Origin: a virus
Direction: 5' to 3' (one strand)
Virus record (IMG/VR): IMGVR_UViG_3300030419_000776
Span: 1-27,522 of that record
DNA: 27,522 nt
Position 1 is the first letter of the stretch, and each line of letters starts with the position of its first letter. The position numbers were made by a program, and so were the translations under genes. Positions 17,637-25,035 of the stretch are shown piece after piece. The notes below the pieces were generated by a model. It made no database searches, was not told the origin of the DNA, and saw only the letters and a program-made list of their open reading frames with translations.

Positions 17637-18196
17637 AATTTTAATGTTATTTGATGGTCATACATACGATATAATTTTTCATCATCTACAGTAAACTCAT
17701 ACTCACTGTCGGGTTTGAAGCAAATTCTATCTCCCTTTTCAACTCCTTTAGAAGATAAGTATTTATTAGGGTATTTCATAATCCCTATCAAAGGTTCTTC
17801 TGTTCCTAGCTTAGATACAAAAGATTCTTCTTTAGGTATAGGTTTTACAAAACAATACCTATCATGACAATACCACTCACCTTTATGCTTATACATAAAG
17901 AACTGGTCATTTTCAATAAAAAATAAATTGTCTTTAAAAAAACTCTTTCCGCTTTTTTGTCTTCCCTTCATGTCGTTGTAAAACTTAAACACGTTATGAT
18001 GAACCAAAAGAATATCTCCTTTTTCTATTTGTCCGTTATACCCTATAGGAGTAGCTACCACTTCTGCTTCTCTGTTAGCTGCTTTATGGTTTTCTTCTGA
18101 GGTACTGGTTATAATTTCCATCCCTTCTATAGTCTTAGTATTTTTATAACGCTTATTATCTACAGGTTTAACGATAAAATAAAAAGGTGACTTCAT
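17633..18196 (-). CDS. Possible tandem GroES-like protein (187 aa)
   Basis: 187 residues. Two halves look alike. The first has FIVKPV (7-12), a switch to VVATPIGYNG (46-55), then IEKGDILLVHH (57-67) and NLFFIENDQFFMYK. The second has CFVKPIP (115-121), LIGIMKYPN (136-144), VEKGDRICFKP (152-162) and DEKLYRMYDHQITL (172-185). In GroES-type co-chaperonins a Val-Lys-Pro strand, a Gly-x-Val strand, a VKVGDxVLF strand and a final EYLILRESDILAV strand occur in this order. Both halves follow it, the second more closely. I infer two GroES-like folds in one chain. Its job (capsid folding with host GroEL, or simply a beta-barrel virion protein) cannot be told. It overlaps its neighbours by TAATG upstream and by 4 bases downstream. 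Confidence 0.45.
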   Translation of the reverse strand: MKSPFYFIVKPVDNKRYKNTKTIEGMEIITSTSEENHKAANREAEVVATPIGYNGQIEKGDILLVHHNVFKFYNDMKGRQKSGKSFFKDNLFFIENDQFFMYKHKGEWYCHDRYCFVKPIPKEESFVSKLGTEEPLIGIMKYPNKYLSSKGVEKGDRICFKPDSEYEFTVDDEKLYRMYDHQITLKL

Positions 18197-18420
18197 TAAA
18201 AATTTATATTATATTCTATAGCTACAGGCATATTTGAATTAAACTCTTTCCATAATAATATTTCATCATTTTGCTGTATCCATATTTTTACACTGCTAGT
18301 GTGCTGTACATACTGAATAAGATGAATAGTGTATTTCCCCCCTAATACTTCTTGCCCTACAATGTAGTGCATAGAGCTAGATTTATAATCCGGCCCTATT
18401 GAAATTTTTCTTATATCCAT
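18196..18420 (-). CDS. Conserved hypothetical small protein (74 aa)
   Basis: 74 residues: MDIRKISIGPDYKSSSMHYI, then VGQEVLGGKYTIHLI, a beta hairpin with VKIWIQQNDEILLWKEF and an ending MPVAIEYNINF. I have seen this pattern in uncultured marine phages upstream of the terminase, always without known function. It looks like a small all-beta domain. The stop overlaps the start of the GroES-like gene (TAATG), so the two are translationally coupled. A TATCTTTG box 23 bases upstream makes it the first gene of a possible packaging transcript. Confidence 0.6.
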   Translation of the reverse strand: MDIRKISIGPDYKSSSMHYIVGQEVLGGKYTIHLIQYVQHTSSVKIWIQQNDEILLWKEFNSNMPVAIEYNINF

Positions 18421-18442
18421 TGTATTAGATTAAATTTAACTA

Positions 18443-18450
18443 CAAAGATA
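18443..18450 (-). promoter_or_regulatory. Bacteroidota-type -7 box (TATCTTTG) before the packaging genes
   Basis: TATCTTTG on the coding strand in the 38-base gap before the ATG at 18420. The gap is otherwise A/T-only. It would start transcription of the 74-aa gene, GroES-like gene, terminase and portal. No -33 TTG is visible at standard spacing. Confidence 0.5.
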
Positions 18451-18458
18451 TAAATTAT

Positions 18459-18596
18459 TTATCTGCCTTGACCTTTGTATCTTTTAAGATAATTTTTGGA
18501 AGATTTAAGTTTAGAGGATTTAGTTTTCGCATGAACACCAGGTCTTCTTTTTTTTGGCTTCTCTAAATAAACAAAAGTAAAGTTTCTTCTAGCCAT
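18459..18596 (-). CDS. Lys/Arg-rich micro-protein (45 aa)
   Basis: 45 residues starting MARRNFTFVYLEKPKKRRPG, then VHAKTKSSKLKSSKNYLKRY and ending KGQGR. More than a third of the residues are Lys or Arg. The ATG shares a base with the stop of the holin gene (TAATG). I recall the same pattern (PGVHAKTKSSKLKSSKNY...GQGR) as a tiny conserved ORF near terminase in marine and Bacteroidota phages, which supports it being real. The composition suggests nucleic-acid or ribosome binding, but no function is known to me. Confidence 0.65.
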   Translation of the reverse strand: MARRNFTFVYLEKPKKRRPGVHAKTKSSKLKSSKNYLKRYKGQGR

Positions 18597-19054
18597 TATT
18601 GTTTTTGGATAGTTTTGAACTTCTCCGCCCCCCTCGAACCGAAGTATGCTACATAGACGGTAATAAGCAAGCTTTTCAGCAAGTCAACCCAACCGCTATC
18701 TACATCAAATTCTAAACCGGTACTATCAATAAAGATTAGTAAAACCATAGATATAGTTAAGAATATTAACGCCATTGGACGAGTGTTCTTGGACATCCAA
18801 GAATCCGACTTCATGTCGCTTGCCCATCTTTTAGAAACTTCCTGCATCTCTACAGTGTCTTGCTCTAAAAGCTTGAGAGCTTTCTCCTTGTCCTCTGGCG
18901 GGAGCTCAGGGTCTTTTTTAATGAGGTTTTTAACAACTCCCATTATCCCTCTATCTGGCAATACATCTCCCATATTGGAAATAATTCCAGAGCCTGCTCC
19001 TAATAAGAATTTTCCTACCGCTGTATCTTTTAACTTTTTCTTTTCTTTACCCAT
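18596..19054 (-). CDS. Holin, 3TM superfamily type
   Basis: 152 residues. The cytoplasmic first half has an amphipathic GKFLLGAGSGIISNMG (14-29) and charged helices (PPEDKEKALKLLEQD). SWMSKNTRPMALIF (85-98) leads into transmembrane segment 93-110, and a second one spans about 122-138, followed by YFGSRGAEKF. The pattern W[ML]SKNTRP, a membrane pair and YFGSRG.EK is what I know from the 3TM phage holin family, whose first segment is often weak. It would permeabilise the inner membrane at the end of infection. The M15 endolysin gene is 92 bases upstream with one small ORF between, so holin and endolysin are neighbours as in many lysis cassettes. Confidence 0.75.
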   Translation of the reverse strand: MGKEKKKLKDTAVGKFLLGAGSGIISNMGDVLPDRGIMGVVKNLIKKDPELPPEDKEKALKLLEQDTVEMQEVSKRWASDMKSDSWMSKNTRPMALIFLTISMVLLIFIDSTGLEFDVDSGWVDLLKSLLITVYVAYFGSRGAEKFKTIQKQ

Positions 19055-19143
19055 TTGATTTTTTTTGTTTTTCTTCCGGCTGCTTGCTTGTACCCATTAA
19101 GCACATAGCGCCTAGCCATTTTCTCTATTCTTTTTAAACCCAT
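19030..19143 (-). CDS. Small basic ORF (37 aa) between endolysin and holin
   Basis: Starts 3 bases after the endolysin stop and overlaps the holin start by 25 bases. It encodes MGLKRIEKMARRYVLNGYKQ followed by AAGRKTKKIKWVKKRKS, 37 residues with a strongly basic second half. Tight packing between genes and a clean start favour a real gene, but nothing else proves it. A role in lysis timing cannot be read from the sequence. It could also be a chance ORF filling the gap. Confidence 0.45.
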   Translation of the reverse strand: MGLKRIEKMARRYVLNGYKQAAGRKTKKIKWVKKRKS

Positions 19144-19146
19144 ACA

Positions 19147-19608
19147 TTAAATTTGCTCGTAGTGTGTTTTGCCGTTTTTCTTATACGCTTTTAAACACCT
19201 ACCTCTGTTTTCGTTATTATTGACATAAGAGACATGTACCCAATCAGGGTTTTTCTTGTCACCAAACTCCCATATCAACTGGTCAAAGTTAAGATTATTC
19301 TTTATATAGTCAAACATTTGAGCGTTTGTTTTATGCCCATACGTGTCATCTATATCTATAGCTTTTCCTTGACAATGCTGTGAACGCTCACTTCCTCCTA
19401 TAGCAGAATTTAATTCTTTACATCTGAAAAATGAATTTATTTTAATTGGGCCTCCTACCCATTCTCTTAATGGCTCAAAGATTGCTTGAGCAATAGTTCT
19501 CATATTTCCAAGCTCATAAGCATCAGGATTGTTATCTATGTTTAATCGTAAAGCAGTGTTGGATTTTATCCCTTCTTTAAATGATATGTGTTCACTTATT
19601 TTTTCCAT
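19147..19608 (-). CDS. Endolysin, M15 family peptidase
   Basis: 153 residues. The central and C-terminal part carries the zinc-peptidase signature of the M15 (VanY / Peptidase_M15_3) type: SxHCxGxAxD with H78 and D85, then a WEFG segment with E114 as likely general base, and WVHVS with H125 as third zinc ligand. The spacing is as expected. Such enzymes cut peptide cross-bridges of peptidoglycan. There is no signal peptide, so release would depend on the holin two genes downstream. The N-terminal 45 residues (ISFKEGIKSNTALRLNIDNN) are also typical of the subfamily in marine phages. It starts inside the end of the 51-aa membrane protein gene (17-base overlap). The first residues MEKISEHISF fit the family start. 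Confidence 0.85.
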   Translation of the reverse strand: MEKISEHISFKEGIKSNTALRLNIDNNPDAYELGNMRTIAQAIFEPLREWVGGPIKINSFFRCKELNSAIGGSERSQHCQGKAIDIDDTYGHKTNAQMFDYIKNNLNFDQLIWEFGDKKNPDWVHVSYVNNNENRGRCLKAYKKNGKTHYEQI

Positions 19609-19747
19609 TTTCCAGTAGTTGCCAAATTTTGATTACTGTATAAACTAAAGTGGCTATAATTAATAAACCCTGTAGAACCTGATTTATTTCTGATATACTT
19701 ATAACGTAAACAATAACTCCCAGAAATGTAGGTTCAAAATCTGACAT
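19592..19747 (-). CDS. Small membrane protein in the lysis region (51 aa)
   Basis: 51 residues starting MSDFEPTFLGVIVYVISISE. It has one clear membrane span at about 24-43 (VLQGLLIIATLVYTVIKIW) and a shorter hydrophobic stretch at 8-18. The end is charged (LLENGKNK). The ATG overlaps the upstream stop (TAATG) and the gene runs 17 bases into the endolysin gene, so it is part of the same translated cluster. It may be a second holin, an antiholin or a lysis regulator. No lipobox or paired spanin partner is seen. The function is inferred from membrane topology and place. Confidence 0.6.
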   Translation of the reverse strand: MSDFEPTFLGVIVYVISISEINQVLQGLLIIATLVYTVIKIWQLLENGKNK

Positions 19748-20115
19748 TATTCTTCAGTTGTTAGTTCATCCCAACTCTGAGTGTCCTCGTTCCAGATATA
19801 CTCATTATCATCCTCGGGCTTTGGTGTAGGAGCTTGCCAATCATGGTTCTCATCTAACGACCAGCTTGGATAAGGTTGAGGAGAAATAAATACGTCATTA
19901 ATTTCATCGTAAGTGCTACCAGTCCCAGCAAACTGTTTTCTCATGTTAGCATTGTAAGATGTTTGTACCCAATTATTGTGACCAAACAAAGAGTTGCAAA
20001 ATTGTACCCCTTTAAGTTCATTCTCCTGACCTTCGTCATCAAGAAGTTCATTGTTGTGTACAACTATAACTTTTAATACTACGTTGTTTTCGTCAAGTTC
20101 TGCAAAATGTGCCAT
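19747..20115 (-). CDS. MAHFAELDE-family fibre-associated protein, short form (122 aa)
   Basis: 122 residues: MAHFAELDENNVVLKVIVV at the N terminus, ELKGVQFCNSLFGHNNWVQT, a central YNANMRKQFAGTGSTYDEI, then Trp-containing PQPYPSWSLDENHDWQAPTP and a closing YIWNEDTQSWDEL. The family is frequent in marine cyanophage-like and Bacteroidota phages, next to tail-fibre genes. It has no proven role known to me, although a fibre tip or assembly chaperone has been a common guess. It follows the 997-aa fibre gene and starts the stretch that leads to lysis. Its close relative at 24168-25034 has extra coiled-coil segments. Confidence 0.6.
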   Translation of the reverse strand: MAHFAELDENNVVLKVIVVHNNELLDDEGQENELKGVQFCNSLFGHNNWVQTSYNANMRKQFAGTGSTYDEINDVFISPQPYPSWSLDENHDWQAPTPKPEDDNEYIWNEDTQSWDELTTEE

Positions 20116-20125
20116 AATTTATATT

Positions 20126-23119
20126 TTAACTGTGGACATACGTTCCACTACCTGTGTATGTTAATATTGTTTCATCTCCATCAGTGGTTACTGTTGGTGA
20201 ACCAGTTACACTGCTGCTGTATTCAGAAGTTTTTAATCTTAAAATCACAACACCTGAACCTCCGTCTGCCGAAGTAGCTGACCTTGTTCCAGCTCCACCC
20301 CCTCCGGTATTCACTCCTCCCGGAGCAGATGCGGGAGTTCCTCCACCCCCTTGTCCTGCCGTTCCAGTTCCATTATAACCGGCTGCTCCTCCTGCATAAT
20401 AAGTTGCTGTTCCAGATATTGAACAATTCAATCCATCTCCTCCAGTTCCATCACTTAACCCTGGCTTACTAGCCCCACCACCTCCTCCACCATTGGAAGA
20501 TGAGCCTTGTCCGCCATAATAACCCTGAGCACCTGTACCGCTTCCACCTAATGGATTACCACTATAATTTGAGCCTCCACCTCCACATCCTCCAACTCTA
20601 CCTGTTCCTAAAGGTGAGGTTGTTACATCTCCTCCACCTCCACCCCCTACAGCAGTGATTGTAGCATTTCCAGTTATAGTAGAATTATTTCCACTCACTG
20701 ATACAGCACCAGAGTTTGAAGTTCCTCCCGCACCAATTGTAATTGTATATGTTCCTGAAGCTAATGTTATAGAAGGCTCTACAGCAGAACTTCCTCCTGA
20801 CTGAGTTCCGTATGAAGTAATTACTCCACCTCCTCCACCAGCACCATCCCAAGTCGCGCTATTCCATCCACCCGAACCTCCACCCGCTACAACCAGGTAA
20901 GCCATTTTTCCTGCACTAACACCCCCATGAGTTGGGTTTTCTTTGAAGGCTATATATTGATAAGTTTCAGCGCTTCCATTTGTCATTCCACTTGTTCCTG
21001 GAACTGTAAAGCCATCTGCATCGAAAGAAAATCCTGAAAAAGTGCCGTCAGTTGCAGTAGAGTTTGCTGCTAAAAAAACCGATGCACCTCTAGCTGAATC
21101 AAAAATTGCCCAATCTTCATTTTGCGTTGAACATTTTATCATTACATAGTTAGGGCTAAAACCAAGTCCTGTTATTGAGTTAGAGCTTCCTGTTCCGGTA
21201 TAATTTCCTATTTTACTAAATCCAGCTACTGAATCAAAACAATACGCTATGTATTGTCTACCCGATGTGTTAGCATTTCCAAAAGTTTGATTTAAAGTAA
21301 AAGTTGTTGCATTTGAAAAAAACCAATCTGTAGAAGTGTCTACGTCATTTGTTAAGTTCAAAGTAAGATAGTCACTATTACCTAATAATTCCATGTAATT
21401 TATCCAGTTGGTAGAAGCTGTATTCATACATTTAATTATTACAGTTTCCGGCGCAGCGCTTAATCCATGTCCCACTGTTGCTCCTGCTGTGGAGTTTCCA
21501 TCATATCTAACAATACTAAAACCCGCTGCTTGATTTACGGCAACTAAAGATTGTATTGTACCGTCTGAGTTAATTGTAGGAAGAGGGTTAGCTTTCCAGC
21601 TCCACGCCACCATATCTTCTCCGCTTTCATTTGTATAAACTCCTGAACCAACCGTAAAGCCATCTGCATCGAAACTATTAAAGTCATTAGCGGTTGTATT
21701 AAAATCAGCTGCATCTAAGTTTGTGTAGTTACCAGGAACAAGCTCAGACCCTAATAACCTAGTGTTATCAAATTCCATGTGGTCTCTGGCAACCGTTCTG
21801 TTTTTAATCCATACCCAGCTTGGGCCAAAACCTAAACCGGATATATACCTATTAGATGCTCCGTCCCCTGCAAATGCCGTAACGTTAAAACTATTCTCTA
21901 AGGTTGGTGCGCTTGATGCGTCAGCAGCAAAGGCTATATATAAAAAATTGTCGGCATTGGCGTTCCAAGAAGAGTCATCATTGGAAATTTTAAATCCATT
22001 GGTTAAAAAATCAACCGCATCATCTGTGCTGTCAATTTCAGCATTGTTAAGATTTGGAAACAAAACTTTTTGCCTATGATTTAATGGGTTTCTTTTATTA
22101 TCAACCATTCTCCAGTTTGATGTTGCGTTAGTGTTTTTTACTATTAATAAAGCCGGCTCAAATCCCGTATTTACTAAAGGGCCATTTTGCGAAGCATTAC
22201 CTGTGTACGAGCCTATTTTGGAATACTGAGCTACTGATTTAAAACAGTAAGCTATCATGTCATTTCCACTATTATTGACATCTGAATAACTCCCCAGAGA
22301 AATAACAGTATCACTAGGCGCAGTTGAATTAAAAGGGTTAGATGGTGTTTGGTAAGCGCTTGGGTCACTTAACTCCATAACTTGAGTCGTAGGGTCGGGA
22401 GTTTGGTTGGTATACATTTTCCAACCTGATATAGACGTAATACTTTTAAATATAATTATTTCAGGCGCTGCTCCTAATCCATGTCCCACTGTAGCATTCG
22501 CTCCAGTTCCGGGAAACTTTACTATTGAAAATCCTGCTTTTGTATTAACCTGTACATCACTTGTAATACTTCCCTCTCCATTACTTGTGGTTGTTCCCCC
22601 GTTTACTTTCCAACACCAAGCTACATAAGTTTTTCCACTACCGTTATAACCTCCATTACCCGTTGCATCATCACCTACAGAAAATCCATCAGCATCAAAA
22701 CTTGTAACTCCTTGTCCCGCTGGAAAGGTATAATCAGCATCAGTTAAATTTGAATATATAGCTTTTCCTGTTCCTCTTGTTGAGTCAGCTATTGGGCCAG
22801 AACCAGTAGTAGACCTCACCTTTACCCAAACAAAATCAGGTTGGAATCCAACCCCTGTTATTGATTGCGTTGACCCATTCCCCTCATATAAAACTGTATT
22901 AAAATGCTCGCTAGGTATTGGAGGTATTACTTCTGATTCTAACTCTCTCCATGCGCCTCCATCATAAAACTCTACTAAATTAGTTGTAGTGTTATATCTC
23001 CACTCACCAGTAGATGGACTTGTCGGTCTTTCTGCTGTCGTTCCATTTGGAAGCTGCAAAGCAGTATTTAAACTTCCTAAGTCAAATAAATCCGGTGATG
23101 TAATTTTTGTTGTTGCCAT
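20126..23119 (-). CDS. Long tail fibre with DUF7483-like repeats and glycine-rich tip
   Basis: 997 residues. Residues 1-60 are the anchor shared with two other fibres here (MATTKITSPDLFDLG, then SPSTGEWRYNTTTN and VEFYDGGAW). About residues 72-740 hold repeated units with recurring words: GVGFQPDFVWVK, SFDADGFSVG, YVAWCWK, GFSIVKF, ATVGHGLGAAPE and IAYCF. I read two complete and one partial set, belonging to what I know as the DUF7483 domain of marine phage tails. From about 741 a glycine-rich domain starts (MAYLVVAGGGSGG) and continues to about 960, ending with GVVILR and a short beta tail. Glycine-rich tips are known receptor-binding elements in other phages, so this is a candidate host-recognition fibre. 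Some repeat words are nearly identical in DNA as well (for example near 21460 and 22475). Confidence 0.7.
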   Translation of the reverse strand: MATTKITSPDLFDLGSLNTALQLPNGTTAERPTSPSTGEWRYNTTTNLVEFYDGGAWRELESEVIPPIPSEHFNTVLYEGNGSTQSITGVGFQPDFVWVKVRSTTGSGPIADSTRGTGKAIYSNLTDADYTFPAGQGVTSFDADGFSVGDDATGNGGYNGSGKTYVAWCWKVNGGTTTSNGEGSITSDVQVNTKAGFSIVKFPGTGANATVGHGLGAAPEIIIFKSITSISGWKMYTNQTPDPTTQVMELSDPSAYQTPSNPFNSTAPSDTVISLGSYSDVNNSGNDMIAYCFKSVAQYSKIGSYTGNASQNGPLVNTGFEPALLIVKNTNATSNWRMVDNKRNPLNHRQKVLFPNLNNAEIDSTDDAVDFLTNGFKISNDDSSWNANADNFLYIAFAADASSAPTLENSFNVTAFAGDGASNRYISGLGFGPSWVWIKNRTVARDHMEFDNTRLLGSELVPGNYTNLDAADFNTTANDFNSFDADGFTVGSGVYTNESGEDMVAWSWKANPLPTINSDGTIQSLVAVNQAAGFSIVRYDGNSTAGATVGHGLSAAPETVIIKCMNTASTNWINYMELLGNSDYLTLNLTNDVDTSTDWFFSNATTFTLNQTFGNANTSGRQYIAYCFDSVAGFSKIGNYTGTGSSNSITGLGFSPNYVMIKCSTQNEDWAIFDSARGASVFLAANSTATDGTFSGFSFDADGFTVPGTSGMTNGSAETYQYIAFKENPTHGGVSAGKMAYLVVAGGGSGGWNSATWDGAGGGGGVITSYGTQSGGSSAVEPSITLASGTYTITIGAGGTSNSGAVSVSGNNSTITGNATITAVGGGGGGDVTTSPLGTGRVGGCGGGGSNYSGNPLGGSGTGAQGYYGGQGSSSNGGGGGGASKPGLSDGTGGDGLNCSISGTATYYAGGAAGYNGTGTAGQGGGGTPASAPGGVNTGGGGAGTRSATSADGGSGVVILRLKTSEYSSSVTGSPTVTTDGDETILTYTGSGTYVHS

Positions 23120-23128
23120 TTTTTTATT

Positions 23129-24166
23129 TTATAAAGCTAATTCATATAAAGTGTTTTCTGGTTGATATGTTGAGGCTAAAATTAATTTTGTGTAATTTGC
23201 ATTAGGACGAATTGCATAAATTTCTTTAGAAGCTCCTGTCCCTAACAGAGTGTCAAAGTTATATTTAGTTGCAGTTCCTCTTGTTGTTATATCATACGCA
23301 GTACTTAAGGTATACTGTGCTAATCTAGCTGCATCTCCTGCAATGGTAAATTGTGTACCGTTGTCATTAAAAAACATACTTCTTGTGTTTCCTCCATCCA
23401 TATCTGCACTAAAATCAGCATCAGTTGTGTTGGCAATAGCGGTTGGACAAGAAGGCCCGGTATTCGGGTTACCGGCGGTAGTTAAATCAAACTGTCTCAT
23501 CGCGTTGTTCATCCAGAACATTTTGTTTTCATTATCTGTATATATCATAGTTCTCGCCGTTCTATCTCCACCTGTTCTTGAACACGCATAAGACCCAGCG
23601 GATTGTAATGTGGTTATATCTCCTGGAGTACCAAAAGCTTGAACATACCAGTCTGTATTTGTGTAAGGGTCATACGCCATTTGGTCTTCAGCAGCATTTA
23701 CAAGACACCCTGAAAGATAATTGTTAATTGAAGGGCTAGTTACTTGATATGAACCAACAGGCCCAGCACTGACAGTTGAAATATCAAAGGCTGTTGAAAA
23801 AGTGTATTTATGTAAAAAGTCTTGAGATGAACTATTCATTGATGTTATGTACATAGAAGTTCCATCTGGTACAAACGAAAGCCCTCTCATATTACCTTCT
23901 GTCACCGTTATAACTTGCGTGTCTATTAAAGAAGCGTTAGATAAATCTAAGGTAAGAGCTACATTATTTATCACTTTCCAATCCGACCCATTATAATACT
24001 CCATATCAGACGCAGACGCTTCCGAAGTTTCACCTGTATTATTTCTAATCATTGCCGCTTCAGGAGTGGGTTTATTAAACTGAGAGCCTGAAGGCATTTT
24101 AAGCCCGCTCTCTGAGGTTGACTCATTTAAATCTACTAACTCTCCTCTAACTTTTGTTGTTGCCAT
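23129..24166 (-). CDS. Tail fibre with beta-propeller-like C-terminal region
   Basis: 345 residues. Residues 1-65 form a variant of the shared fibre anchor (MATTKVRGELVDLNEST, later MEYYNGSDWKVINN). The rest shows blade-like repeats: a FVPDGTSMYITS strand pair followed by LHKYTFSTAFDIST, and later MFFNDNGTQFTIAG followed by LAQYTLSTAYDITT. The pattern 'D/NGTxMxIxx ... xxYxLSTxxDIST' is familiar from propeller-type phage tail proteins. Five or six blades are plausible, but only two are easily read. It lies between the coiled-coil protein and the 997-aa fibre, with 1-9 base gaps. A receptor-binding role is inferred from the anchor and position. Confidence 0.6.
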   Translation of the reverse strand: MATTKVRGELVDLNESTSESGLKMPSGSQFNKPTPEAAMIRNNTGETSEASASDMEYYNGSDWKVINNVALTLDLSNASLIDTQVITVTEGNMRGLSFVPDGTSMYITSMNSSSQDFLHKYTFSTAFDISTVSAGPVGSYQVTSPSINNYLSGCLVNAAEDQMAYDPYTNTDWYVQAFGTPGDITTLQSAGSYACSRTGGDRTARTMIYTDNENKMFWMNNAMRQFDLTTAGNPNTGPSCPTAIANTTDADFSADMDGGNTRSMFFNDNGTQFTIAGDAARLAQYTLSTAYDITTRGTATKYNFDTLLGTGASKEIYAIRPNANYTKLILASTYQPENTLYELAL

Positions 24167-24167
24167 A

Positions 24168-25034
24168 TTATATTATTTCCCATTTTTCTGTTTCATCATT
24201 CCAAAGCATCCACGCCCCATTTTCTTCACTCCAAATATAAGAATTTTTATCCTCTATATCGGGCTCTTCAACTGGGGGTTCATATAACCCTGCACCTGTG
24301 CTCCAAGTCCAGCTTGGATAAAGGGGCTTTGAATTATAAGGCTCAGAATAATATTCATAATCTACCCACTCGGCGGTGTCTTCTTTCCACCAGTATTTTC
24401 CTTCAGGCTTTTCTACAGGAGCTTCCCATAAACAAGTATCTTCATTTAGAGTCCAAGACTCATAAGGTTGAGGTGCATAAAACGCATCTTTTACAGGGTC
24501 GTAAGTATATCCTACCCCTGCATAATTTTTTCTAAAAGGTGTGCCATCTAATTGGTGAGCCCCACCTAGTGTGTTGAAAGAAGTTCTTTTACAAAGCTGG
24601 CCTTTACCGTAATACCCTTCCCAGTAATCTGTGTCGTCTGTCTCGGTTGGCGGTATATCCCCTCTCTCTTCAATTTTTTCTTTTATCTCTTTCTCTACTT
24701 CAATTCGCTCTTCTAATTTTTTTTCTCCACTTGCTTCCAACTCTCTTTTCTTATCGTGTAGCGCTTCTATTTCTTGCTCAAATTCCTCATCCCTTCCAAT
24801 CTCATATTTTACCTCAGACACTCCTGTTATAACAGCAGTTACTACGCAAAGACAATTGTCTATCTCTTGCTGCTTAGCCTCTATCTCTGCTTCTTTTGCT
24901 TCTATGGCAGCTGTATCTTCTTCGGTTGGTTCTTCAATAGAAGTTAAATTTCCAAGTTCTGACCATAAGCTGGCTAACTCTTCTTTAAGAGTTCCTGTTG
25001 TTTGGTCGTTATTTAAAAATGCGTAATGTGCCAT
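24168..25034 (-). CDS. MAHFAELDE-family protein with inserted coiled coils (288 aa)
   Basis: 288 residues. The ends match the short family member at 19747-20115: MAHYAFLNND at the start, GGAHQLDGTPFRKNYAGVGY (about 157-176), YAPQPYESWTLNEDTCLWEAP and a second Trp unit LYPSWTWSTGAGLYEPP ending in WNDETEKWEII. Inserted are two charged helical stretches rich in Glu and Lys: about 14-57 (LKEELASLWSELGNL, then AIEAKEAEIEAKQQEID) and about 82-124 (FEQEIEALHDKKRELEAS, then EERIEVEKEIKEKIEER). These would form coiled coils. A short VVTAVITGVSEV remains between them. It sits between two fibres that share an anchor. Its role is unknown; trimeric coiled coils would fit attachment to a fibre. Confidence 0.6.
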   Translation of the reverse strand: MAHYAFLNNDQTTGTLKEELASLWSELGNLTSIEEPTEEDTAAIEAKEAEIEAKQQEIDNCLCVVTAVITGVSEVKYEIGRDEEFEQEIEALHDKKRELEASGEKKLEERIEVEKEIKEKIEERGDIPPTETDDTDYWEGYYGKGQLCKRTSFNTLGGAHQLDGTPFRKNYAGVGYTYDPVKDAFYAPQPYESWTLNEDTCLWEAPVEKPEGKYWWKEDTAEWVDYEYYSEPYNSKPLYPSWTWSTGAGLYEPPVEEPDIEDKNSYIWSEENGAWMLWNDETEKWEII

Positions 25035-25035
25035 A

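Noticed and set aside
19277-19292. CAAAGTTA on the plus strand as a further promoter
   Set aside because: Inside the endolysin gene, far from any start codon. A similar chance copy lies near 23253 inside a fibre gene.
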